42,040 nucleotides of DNA from Candidatus Poribacteria bacterium (GTDB lineage: Bacteria; Poribacteria; WGA-4E; WGA-3G). Location: NCBI GenBank assembly GCA_022394755.1, contig JAGFCA010000126.1, positions 1 through 42,040 of the forward strand. Reading direction: 5' to 3'. The notes under the pieces were generated by a model that did no database searches, had not been told where the DNA came from, and worked only from the letters and a program-made list of their open reading frames with translations. Every line of letters begins with the position of its first letter. The stretch's first letter is position 1. Shown here one piece after another: positions 1-8,300 of this stretch. Made by a program: the position numbers and the translations under genes.

Positions 1-27
1 TATGACTTTAAATTGTTTAGCAGCCAT
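1..27 (-). CDS. N-terminal fragment of a probable transposase
   Basis: The ATG at 27-25 opens a frame reading MAAKQFKVI before the window ends. It is preceded by GGAG six bases upstream and by the promoter-like pair inside the same IS end. The same nine residues start at 42013 in the right-hand copy. Calling it a transposase is inference from the repeat structure. The fragment is too short for family assignment. Confidence 0.45.
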
Positions 28-116
28 AATAGACTCCAAGGTAAATGAATAATTATCTTGAGTCTAAGTATACAATTATTTGAATAAACTATCAAAATTA
101 AGTTGACTTTACACTA
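1..116 (-). mobile_element. Left-hand end of an insertion sequence (partial, transposase reads out of the window)
   Basis: Bases 1-116 are, base for base by reading, the reverse complement of 41924-42039. On the minus strand the segment holds a promoter-like pair TTGATA, 17 bases, TATACT (95-90 and 72-67), a GGAG ribosome binding site (37-34) and an ATG at 27-25. The outer boundary lies near 114-116, where the two copies stop matching. The layout (short end, promoter, SD, ORF) fits an insertion sequence whose transposase continues off the window. The IS family cannot be named from nine residues. Confidence 0.75.
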
Positions 117-241
117 GAACATAATCTTGATAGTAGGTATATGAATATGACTCTTATCACCGGGAGACGGAGTTTATAACACCATTTCTAAAAACAATAT
201 CCTTTTTCGATTAAGAGAATGTGCATTTACTTTTATTTATC

Positions 242-382
242 AGGACTTACACAGAATGACAATAAAGGAACATTTGTTGGACTTACACATGAGGTTTAAT
301 CTGTAGCCCCAGAGGGGCGAAATGTGTGTAGAAACCATCTTGGACCGAAAACTAAGCCTCAGCGGGGCGAAATGTGTTTTAC
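242..382 (+). repeat. Dispersed GCCCC/GGGGC repeat, copy 1
   Basis: Two related units lie here. Unit one (302-334) reads TGTAGCCCCAGAGGGGCGAA and runs into GTGTGTAGAAA. Unit two (353-382) reads GCCTCAGCGGGGCGAAATG. GGACTTACAC occurs twice just before (243 and 279). Each unit has a small GCCCC/GGGGC hairpin. The same order (GACTTAC-CAT, first unit, about 20 bases, second unit) recurs at 4737-4838 in the same orientation. The rest of 117-450 shows no gene. Confidence 0.7.
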
Positions 383-450
383 TAAAAACTGGCAAAGCTA
401 TAGTGAAATTAATGCTAAATGGTGTTAGATACCACAAATATATTTATTTC

Positions 451-478
451 TTGACCATATACATTAAATCTGTAGAAT
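451..478 (+). promoter_or_regulatory. Candidate sigma70-type promoter for the dehydratase gene
   Basis: TTGACC (451-456), a 16-base spacer and TAGAAT (473-478) each match the consensus hexamers at five of six positions. The expected start, near 485, falls right at the AGGTGA ribosome binding site (486-491). That would give a very short leader, so an upstream promoter is also possible. Confidence 0.35.
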
Positions 479-497
479 ACAACACAGGTGAATAGTT

Positions 498-1640
498 ATG
501 AAGATAACAGCAATTCGTACATTTATGGCAAACTTTGGTAGCCGTCCTCGGGGTCTTATAAAGGTGGAAACCGATGAAGGTATCCATGGTTGGGGTGAAG
601 CATATTCTACTGGACCAGATCTCTCTGTTGAACCGATAGCAAATTATATATTTGAGATGATTCAAGGCGAGGACCCACGTCGGATTGAATACATCATGCT
701 AAAGTTGTTCCAACAGTTCAGATTTCCTCCCGGCGGTGCCGGTCTCGCTGTCATCTCAGCAGTTGACCATGCACTCTGGGATATCAGTGGTAAAGCTGCA
801 GGTTTACCTGTGTATATGCTACTCGGAGGACATGCAAGAGACCGTATACGTATATATAGAGGTATCGGTGGAAGAGATGGAATAGAAGCTGCGGATCAAG
901 CCAGAAAACTCAATGAGGAATGGGGATTCACAGCATTTAAAACAAGTCCATATCAACTTGATCCGGATGCTGACAGATGGGGTAGAGTGTGTGATGCTGC
1001 TGCAACATACTTCGAACAGATACGACTAAACACCCCTGACGATTGGGAAATTGCCTTTGACCCCCATGCCAAAATATTCGAACCCATACGTGCATTACAA
1101 CTTGCAAATGCCCTTGCACCTTACGATCCATATTTCTATGAAGAACCGTTACGACCTGAGCATATACCTGCTTGGTCACGACTTCGTTCTCAAATGCAAG
1201 TTCCACTCGCTACAGGAGAATCCTTATACACTCGGTTCGAATTCCTCGACATTATAGCAGCACAAGGGGCGGACATAATACAACCAGATGTATGTGTATG
1301 TGGTGGTTTATTAGAAATGCGAAAAATTGCAGCTATTGCAGAAGCACACTATGTTTCCATTGCACCGCATAATCCTATGGGACCACTCGCAACTGCTGTA
1401 AACGTACATTTTGCTGCATCCACACCAAACTTCAAAATCCTTGAATATCTATTGCCAACAGATGCTGTGTGGAATACGTGGGTAGATGAACCGTATATGC
1501 CAAAAGATGGATACTTGGAATTACGCAACCGCCCTGGTCTTGGTGTCGAAATTAACGAGGAAGCCGTTACCAATAATGAGTATGTTCATTGGCAACGTAC
1601 GTGTCCTACACGACCTGACGGATCTACCGGGTATATATAA
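498..1640 (+). CDS. Mandelate racemase/muconate lactonizing enzyme family protein, probable sugar-acid dehydratase
   Basis: A 380-residue enolase-superfamily enzyme of the galactonate/mannonate dehydratase type. The N-terminal capping domain (1-120) contains VETDEGIHGWGEA (23-35) and ALWDISGK (92-99). The barrel has K148, the metal ligands D188 in FDPHAK, E215 in FYEEP and E241 in ATGES, then QPD (262-264) and H291 in APHNP. H190, two residues after the first metal Asp, together with H291, is the pattern of acid-sugar dehydratases, not of muconate cycloisomerases. Such enzymes remove water from an aldonic acid to give a 2-keto-3-deoxy acid. Length is typical. AGGTGA (486-491) lies six bases before the ATG. 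The next gene, an oxidoreductase, starts 97 bases downstream on the same strand, suggesting joint sugar catabolism. The exact substrate is not readable. Confidence 0.9.
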   Translation: MKITAIRTFMANFGSRPRGLIKVETDEGIHGWGEAYSTGPDLSVEPIANYIFEMIQGEDPRRIEYIMLKLFQQFRFPPGGAGLAVISAVDHALWDISGKAAGLPVYMLLGGHARDRIRIYRGIGGRDGIEAADQARKLNEEWGFTAFKTSPYQLDPDADRWGRVCDAAATYFEQIRLNTPDDWEIAFDPHAKIFEPIRALQLANALAPYDPYFYEEPLRPEHIPAWSRLRSQMQVPLATGESLYTRFEFLDIIAAQGADIIQPDVCVCGGLLEMRKIAAIAEAHYVSIAPHNPMGPLATAVNVHFAASTPNFKILEYLLPTDAVWNTWVDEPYMPKDGYLELRNRPGLGVEINEEAVTNNEYVHWQRTCPTRPDGSTGYI

Positions 1641-1737
1641 AGAGATTAACCCTCTTCTGTAGGAGGGATTCCGAGATTCAGACAAATTAACCAAAACTGT
1701 AAACTAAAACTGTGAACTGTAAACTAATGGAGAATAT

Positions 1738-2799
1738 ATGGAACCAGTCAAAATAGGCGTTATAGGATGTGGTGTCATCGGAAGTAGACATCTCAGTGTA
1801 GCAACACAATCAGACCATATTGAATTGGTCGCTGCCGCAGATCTTGTTGACTCATACAGAGAAAGTGCGACAGAACGTTTTAATCCACCAAAAGTATATT
1901 CAAATGATATAGACCTCTTGGATGATGAAAACGTCGAAGCGGTCGTTCTTGCATTTCCAACACAATTCCGAACCGAAGTGGCACTACGGGCATTTGAAAG
2001 AGGAAAACATGTCCTCATTGAAAAACCAATTGCAATGAATGTTGGAGAAGTAAATCAACTCATTGAAGCAAGTGGGGATTTAGTATCGGGTTGTTGTTCA
2101 TCCCGAAACCGTTTCAACAAAGCGGCACGTCTTGCTACACAACTTATTACTTCCGGTGGTTTAGGTGATCTCCGAACAGTCCATTGTCGCGCACTCAGAG
2201 GATGTGGAAAAGAGCCGGATTCACCACGTCCGGCATGGCGATTAAAGAAATCACTCAATGGTGGGGGTATCCTTGTTAATTGGGGTTGTTATGATATTGA
2301 CTTCCTACTTGGAATTACAGGCTGGGAATTAAAACCGAAAACAGTGTTTGCACAGACATGGACAGTCCCACCGGTATTTGATTCACACATAGCTGATGGT
2401 TCAGATGCCGAAACACACTATAATGCCTTGGTACGATGTGAAGATGGCACAACAATCACACTGGAACGTAGTGAATTCATGGCAGCACAATCAAGCGCGA
2501 ATTGGGAAATCATTGGTTCGGAAGGAGCATTAAGACTGAATATGGGGAATGGTGATCCTGAAAAAGTTATTCATACACAGTCAACGACTGCTGATGGTGT
2601 CAGTTCAGACCCACTTGAAAATTCTGAGGATCTCCCAGGTCCACATTACAATGATCCTCTTGAAGATTTTGCCGCTGCTATCCGTCAAGACAGACAACCT
2701 ATAACTGGCTTAGAACAAGCACTTGTCGTACAGCAAATTACCGATGGTATATATGCCTCTGCTGAATCAGGTACATCTGTGGAAATAGCTGATCTATAG
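1738..2799 (+). CDS. Gfo/Idh/MocA family NAD(P)-dependent oxidoreductase
   Basis: A 353-residue protein with an N-terminal Rossmann fold: IGCGVIG (9-15) is the GxGxxG dinucleotide loop. EKP (95-97), the family's conserved lysine motif, follows, and then the C-terminal alpha/beta domain (about 125 to the end) containing GGGILVNWGCYDID. Family members oxidise or reduce hydroxyl groups of sugars, inositols or related polyols. The start is supported by GGAGA (1729-1733) four bases before the ATG. The 97-base gap after the dehydratase contains short direct repeats of AACTGTAAACT and no convincing terminator, so the two genes are probably cotranscribed. The gene ends before the hairpin at 2853-2890. 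The specific sugar cannot be assigned. Confidence 0.88.
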   Translation: MEPVKIGVIGCGVIGSRHLSVATQSDHIELVAAADLVDSYRESATERFNPPKVYSNDIDLLDDENVEAVVLAFPTQFRTEVALRAFERGKHVLIEKPIAMNVGEVNQLIEASGDLVSGCCSSRNRFNKAARLATQLITSGGLGDLRTVHCRALRGCGKEPDSPRPAWRLKKSLNGGGILVNWGCYDIDFLLGITGWELKPKTVFAQTWTVPPVFDSHIADGSDAETHYNALVRCEDGTTITLERSEFMAAQSSANWEIIGSEGALRLNMGNGDPEKVIHTQSTTADGVSSDPLENSEDLPGPHYNDPLEDFAAAIRQDRQPITGLEQALVVQQITDGIYASAESGTSVEIADL

Positions 2800-2852
2800 T
2801 TGTCAATCTTAATTCAGCCATCTGGGTTCATATATCTTCTTATCCATCATTG

Positions 2853-2890
2853 CTATGATAGGTGCGGTTTAGAAACCACACCTATCATAG
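2853..2890. terminator. Long hairpin between convergent genes, probable bidirectional terminator
   Basis: CTATGATAGGTG (2853-2864) pairs perfectly with CACCTATCATAG (2879-2890). Inside, GGTTT pairs with AAACC after a single C-A mismatch, leaving a two-base loop. It sits between the 3' ends of the oxidoreductase (plus) and the membrane protein (minus). There is no clear T-run on either side, so it is either a non-canonical bidirectional terminator or a transcript-end stabiliser. Confidence 0.6.
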
Positions 2891-2904
2891 GAGTAGGATT
2901 AACC

Positions 2905-4530
2905 TTATGGATGTGGTACACCTGATTTTGGTTTTGCCTTCGGAGCATTTGATTCCTCTCCAAAACGTATATGTACTGCTGCACCTGGAGCATGTTCATC
3001 CTTGAAAATTGCATACTTAATTCCCCAGAACAGTAATGTAGTTCCTACAAAGATTCCTATTCCCCATATTGGTAAATACATCAGCCAATCAGAAAAAGAA
3101 AACTCACTTCCTGTTTGTGATGAAATAAGATGCGGTCCAATAGAAACCAATACTGTACATATTATGGCATTAAAGGTTATCGTTCCTTCTGTGATCATTC
3201 TTCCAGCACTAAAATTAATTAATGCACGTTCAAAATTAAAGATGACCATACACCATAGGAATACCAGATAGAGTAATTGACCTTTACCGAGCCAACTCTC
3301 AGGAATAAAAGGAATTGGGTTCTTTAGATTGAAAGACAGAATAGCAACCAATGCAATACCAAGACCGATATAGAATAATTCAAACCAACCTATCCAACCC
3401 CGTGTATGACGAAACCAACCAACCCACGGTATTCCAAACATTTTGTCAGTTATTGAGTCTACGATATCCACCCACGTTTGTGCTGCTTTTCTATAGTTCA
3501 AATAGGTCAAGGCAATTACAACACAAAATACAGAAAACACCTCTACCCATCTTGGAAAGGTAGGTTCCATATTAAGAATTGGAGTTCTGTTTATCAAAAA
3601 GCCGAAAGTAATTGCAATTCCTATTCCGAACAAAAATCCTTGTGTCTGTTCCATAACACTGTGCCAGTTTGTACTACGTCCTGTACAAATACCAAGTATT
3701 TTAAGTAATTGTCCAAATGAAAAAGCAACACCACCCGTAATACCTGTCAAAATGGTAGCAAATGCCAAACCACTAAGATCATACTGCCAACAGAATACCA
3801 ATAGGCCAGCAACCATACCAACACAGCCTGACCAGTTATCTCCACGCGGAGGTGTCATACGTAGTTTAAATACATTTACTAATAACAAGAATCCTACGAA
3901 CCACCCAACTCCCATATATAGAATAAGTGCTGTTGCAATATCAATTCCACCCCGAAATAAAATGACTATCACTGTTGAGACAATCGCAACTAAGGCGGCA
4001 ACCCAATCGGTGTCAAACCAATACAAAGGACTCTCGTGACGTTCCATACGTTTTGTAGCAAGTATACGATCAATTAACACCGCCTGCAACGACCAACCAA
4101 CGAACACAACACAGACAGGGGTAAAAAATAGTGTTAATGCAGATGTAGATTGAGTATGTTCAATACTCGCAAGAAATGCTGGCAGTGCTGTACCCGCACC
4201 CCCAAGGGCTGCCCATAGGAAACCGATAACAAATAAATTGGCAAATCCATATAAGACTGTTTTGGGTTGCGGCGAATGAGAATAACCCACAACCATCATA
4301 TACGACATGCTTCCACCAAATGACCAACCGACTGCACCAAATAAAGCAAAAAAGTGGACATATCTATACCAATCTTCTCGACCCGATAATAGTACTATTG
4401 CAATTGCTGTCAATGCCCCGGGCAATGCAGCCCCATATTCATGTCCAAAATTTCCTCTGATCCCCCACCCAACACAAAGTGATAATCCGCATAAAATTAC
4501 AAATTCCCACGGAAGAGATACTATGTCCAT
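2905..4530 (-). CDS. Polytopic membrane protein of unknown function
   Basis: A 541-residue protein with about 14-15 hydrophobic segments spread along its whole length and a short hydrophilic C-terminus ending GVPHP. The first loop carries GWGIRGNFGHEYGAALPGAL (residues 21-40), rich in charged and small residues between segments one and two. It looks like a conserved motif, possibly a transport or ligand site. I do not recognise a named transporter family. The start is supported by AAGGGG about six bases upstream of the ATG at 4530. The gene converges on the oxidoreductase and stands alone. A role in uptake of the sugar acid handled by the two neighbouring enzymes would be plausible but is only inference. 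Confidence 0.8.
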   Translation of the reverse strand: MDIVSLPWEFVILCGLSLCVGWGIRGNFGHEYGAALPGALTAIAIVLLSGREDWYRYVHFFALFGAVGWSFGGSMSYMMVVGYSHSPQPKTVLYGFANLFVIGFLWAALGGAGTALPAFLASIEHTQSTSALTLFFTPVCVVFVGWSLQAVLIDRILATKRMERHESPLYWFDTDWVAALVAIVSTVIVILFRGGIDIATALILYMGVGWFVGFLLLVNVFKLRMTPPRGDNWSGCVGMVAGLLVFCWQYDLSGLAFATILTGITGGVAFSFGQLLKILGICTGRSTNWHSVMEQTQGFLFGIGIAITFGFLINRTPILNMEPTFPRWVEVFSVFCVVIALTYLNYRKAAQTWVDIVDSITDKMFGIPWVGWFRHTRGWIGWFELFYIGLGIALVAILSFNLKNPIPFIPESWLGKGQLLYLVFLWCMVIFNFERALINFSAGRMITEGTITFNAIICTVLVSIGPHLISSQTGSEFSFSDWLMYLPIWGIGIFVGTTLLFWGIKYAIFKDEHAPGAAVHIRFGEESNAPKAKPKSGVPHP

Positions 4531-4736
4531 ACAAAACCCCTTTATTAAGTGTTATTACATTTCCACCAACATACATAAAGAAACCTAATCTGTTTCTATT
4601 ATGAGGGTAATCAGGTTTGTTGTCAATAATTGATACATAAGATAGAGATATTTTAATTCCGTATTTAAGATTTTTCTCACTTGTAGAAATTAACTGTTTA
4701 GAATTATGCAGTTTGTATATATAAAGGTATATTTAT

Positions 4737-4838
4737 AGGACTTACGCATTTCCTCTTTGAGTGTAGCCCAGCGGGGCAAAAGGTGTGTAGAAATGGCATG
4801 CCTCCCAAGGTCAAAGCCCCAGCGGGCGAAAGGTGAAT
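4737..4838 (+). repeat. Dispersed GCCCC/GGGGC repeat, copy 2
   Basis: AGGACTTACGCAT (4738-4750) is followed by TGTAGCCCAGCGGGGCAAAA (4762-4781), running into GTGTGTAGAAA, and then by AAAGCCCCAGCGGGCGAAAG (4813-4832). The order and spacing match the copy at 242-382. The AGGACTTACGCA start resembles ends of small transposable elements I recall from cyanobacteria, but I cannot check that here. No open reading frame crosses it. Confidence 0.7.
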
Positions 4839-4839
4839 A

Positions 4840-5190
4840 TATATTGATTTTACCTTCACTTTTCTACTGGTAGCAGAATTGTAGTGTGTAATAAGAAAAT
4901 AACAATCTATTACAAATCTGACTGATAATTCAGTATTTTGGAAATTCCTATTGTTTATGGATAGTCCAAACTAATTTTTCAGGAATAATTCTATTGTAGA
5001 TGATATAAAACCATTTCAAGACACAATGTAAGCGGGTTTATGGGGTATGTCCATAGGTATCCATCCAGTTGATACTGTTCGTTTAGGATTTTCCTGATTA
5101 ACCTCATAACATTGTTATCAGCGTAATTCGGATATTCGGTGTAATCCGTGTTTCAGATTAAAATCCTGTTTTCTCAGTATATATGTAAAC
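4840..5190. other. Gene-free stretch upstream of the SprA-like gene
   Basis: No supported reading frame or RNA gene is visible. The only structure noted is an inverted pair, AGGATTTT (5085-5092) and AAAATCCT (5160-5167), bracketing ATTCGG-type short repeats. This may be a small dispersed element, but only one copy is in the window. Confidence 0.3.
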
Positions 5191-5193
5191 ATA

Positions 5194-5222
5194 TTGGCAT
5201 AATATTAAAAATCTTTTATATC
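5194..5222 (+). promoter_or_regulatory. Candidate promoter of the SprA-like gene
   Basis: TTGGCA (5194-5199), a 17-base spacer and TATATC (5217-5222) lie about 80 bases before the proposed TTG start. The -35 matches consensus at five positions and the -10 at four, so this is a moderate match only. Confidence 0.35.
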
Positions 5223-5301
5223 TTCATCACCAATGTAAACTTGCAACTTTCATCTCCGTTATACTTTTTAAAATAACCGTCAATTATCGGAGTAAATACT
5301 T

Positions 5302-8300
5302 TTGTTGCCAAAGTACACACTTTGTATTATTCTATTCCTATTCTTCGGTATCCTCGTTACTATCACCCCTGCTTTCACAGCCAATAAAGAAGACAATAAA
5401 GAAACCAACCAACAAGAGTCAACACCTACAGAGACTCCTACCACTGAAGGGAATCCGTTTAGTCCACCACCCATAGACGATGAATGGAAACAAAAAGAAA
5501 CCGATCCAGATAAATCTGATGATGAAAAAACACAAGATGTTGATTCGGTTATTTCTCCACGTAGGCAAAACTTAATACCCTATTTTGATACATTAAAAAG
5601 ATGGAAGTATTCCCCTAATTATGGGGATTTATCGAAATTATACGACTGGAAACCACGCCGCGTAAAAGATACAAAGGGTATTGACCTTCCCATGGATTCT
5701 AACCTTACCATTACAGGTTTTCAATCCGTTACTATTGAAGCAAATAAAACACACTATTTTGGTGATGGTGATATAAATAGGTATGGCGGATATGGGTACG
5801 GTAGTTATGGTGGGGGTGGATACGGTTCAGGTTTAGATCTCGGCTTATCATCTTCATACGGGTATGAGGACTTTGGATATAGTAGTGGCGGAGGGTTCGG
5901 TGGAGGATTTGACAGTTTTGGATCAGGTTTTGGTGGTGGAAGTAGTTATGGTTCAGGCTATGGTGGAGGTTACAGCAGTTTTGGTAGAAGTGGTGTGCCA
6001 CGTGCCAGTGGTATCAATATCCGTCAACAGCAAAAAATCGGATTACATGGAAGAGTCGGTGAACGAACCCATATAGCAGTTGATTATAGTGCCGGCGATG
6101 CTTATGGTGGTGGATATGGCGGGTACGGTGGTGGATATGGTGGTTACGGTGGTGGCGGTGCAAAAGATCAAAAAATAAAAATATGGTATGAAGGAAAAGA
6201 AAATGAAATCATCAAGACAATTTCATTTGGTGATATCACTCTAAGTCTACCAAATACGCGATTCCTAAATATTAACAGAAATTTGTTCGGTCTTGAAGGG
6301 GTATTTGAGTATAAGAATACACGACTAACAACCTTCGGATCCAGAAGTAAAGGTGTACGGGAAGTCCGTACCTTCAGAGGACAATCACGAAGAGCAAGTT
6401 TTGGATATGGTCCACGAGGTATTCAGGTTGCAGATGGCAATTATGTCAAAAACAGATATTATTTAGTACATCAGGGAGAAGATGGTCTATTACATGAGGC
6501 ATATCTACCTATCAAATCTGGGAGTGTCGAGATATATATTGATGATAACGTAGTAGGGAATAACCAAGGTGGTAAAAGAACAAGTCAAGGATACTTCAAT
6601 CCTCAGTTCGCTGGACAGGATTTTAACATTGACTATGAAACAGGTGAAATTGAATTCCTTACCTCAATCGCAGCAAGTTATACTATCGTTGTCGCTTACG
6701 AATACATAGGAGATGGGGGTGGAAGTGTTGGGAACCCAGGGAATGTCTTCGCAGATGAGAATGGCGACGGTTCGATTGATGAAGAAGGTGAAGAAATAGG
6801 ATATGTGATACTAAAAGAGAAAGGTTTTCGTGGTACAACTGCTGATAATGTGTATTATCTTGGAAACCGTAACATTAACCCTCGAGATTTTCAATTATCT
6901 ATTATCCGTCAAGGTGAAAGTGAAACCTTTCAAACAGAAAACGGACTTGTTCCATACATTGAAGTGTTTGGGTTAGACCAGAATAGGGATGGGATTGTTG
7001 ATCCTGAGTTCATTGACTATGATAGAGGGTTACTCCGATTTCCGAACTTGCACCCATTTCAGATTAATGATCCAACAAACCCATTCTTCAAATATCGAGA
7101 TTCCATAAATAATGACGCTATCTATCTTGAATCCCTTCGGAACACAGACCAAATCTATACTATTGTCGCTGACTATTCATACCAATCAGAAACCTATAAT
7201 GTAGGCCTGTTTGTTATACCTAACAGTGAAACCGTCCGTTTGAATGGAAGGCTATTAACCCAAGACACAGATTACTTGATGGTATACGAAGTAGGTACAA
7301 TACGGTTTTTTACTGAACTGGATGAATTTGATGAAATTGTAGTCGAATTTGAAAAGACGCCTTTTGGCGGTGGGACACAACAGTCGGTGGTTGGTGTATG
7401 GTTGGATTATACACATAAACCTAAACCAAAGTCAGAAAAAGAACAGAGCCTTGAAGATCGATTCGATCGGTTAGGCGGAATACAAAGTCGACAATTAGAT
7501 ATTAATGAAGGCAATAACATAAGAGATCCATATTCAAATAATTTCTCAAACACTGGTTCACGAAGGAATACCGGGTTTGGAAGATCAGGCTTTGGTGGTG
7601 GTAGTTTTGGTAGTGGTTTCGGTGGCGGTATTGGTGGTGGAGGATTTAGTAATTTTGGTAGTTTCGGTGGACGTTCTCGTGTCGGTCCAAGTTATTACGG
7701 TGGTCATGGTTCAGGAATGAACTATTTCAATCCTGTGTATCAAAAAGGCTTTAATGTATCCACTGGATACATTATCACAACTGGACAGAAACCCGCCGAA
7801 ATTCCTAATGTGAATGAAGTTCCAAACAGACTACAAGCCTTCAATGTAAATACCAGCTTTGGTAGAGAATTCAACTTGGCATGGCTGGTTAATCCACTTC
7901 CCTTTGTACGCGTGAGTAATTTTCCTTTATCCATAGACTTCAGTGGGGAATCTGCATACTCACATAATAACCCAAACAGTATTGGTGTTGCTCTGATTGA
8001 CAGTATGGAAGGTGTAAAACAAACAACCACGATACCAACCTTAAAATATAATTGGAAACCCAGTAGTATTCCTTATGTACCAGATGCATCTACATCTGAT
8101 GAACCAATCCATAATTACAGTGTTGTCCCTACACTGGAGAATAGAACGCTTTTCAAGGTTGTTCTTAAAGATAGAGAAGAAGCTGAAGCCGTTGGCAATT
8201 ATATGCGAAACCGTGATGTTCCTGCATCCTCTATTCAACCCCTCTCTCTTTCAACTGAAGAACGTTTGATTATGGAAATAGGCTATGAATTTACAGACGT

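Noticed and set aside
1..116. Inverted ends as telomere-like termini of a linear element
   Set aside because: The repeat contains a promoter, ribosome binding site and gene start directed outward, and the right copy interrupts a gene. This fits an insertion sequence and not a telomere.
1641..1737. CCCTCTTCTGTAGGAGGG between the dehydratase and oxidoreductase genes as a terminator
   Set aside because: The stem is short with a mismatch and there is no T-run, so it probably does not end transcription.
5732..6001. Minus-strand and second plus-strand frames across the glycine-rich part of the SprA-like gene
   Set aside because: Low-complexity GGT/GGA repeats keep all frames open. The translations are compositionally odd (His/Asn-rich, or Val/Glu-rich) and lie inside a well-supported gene.
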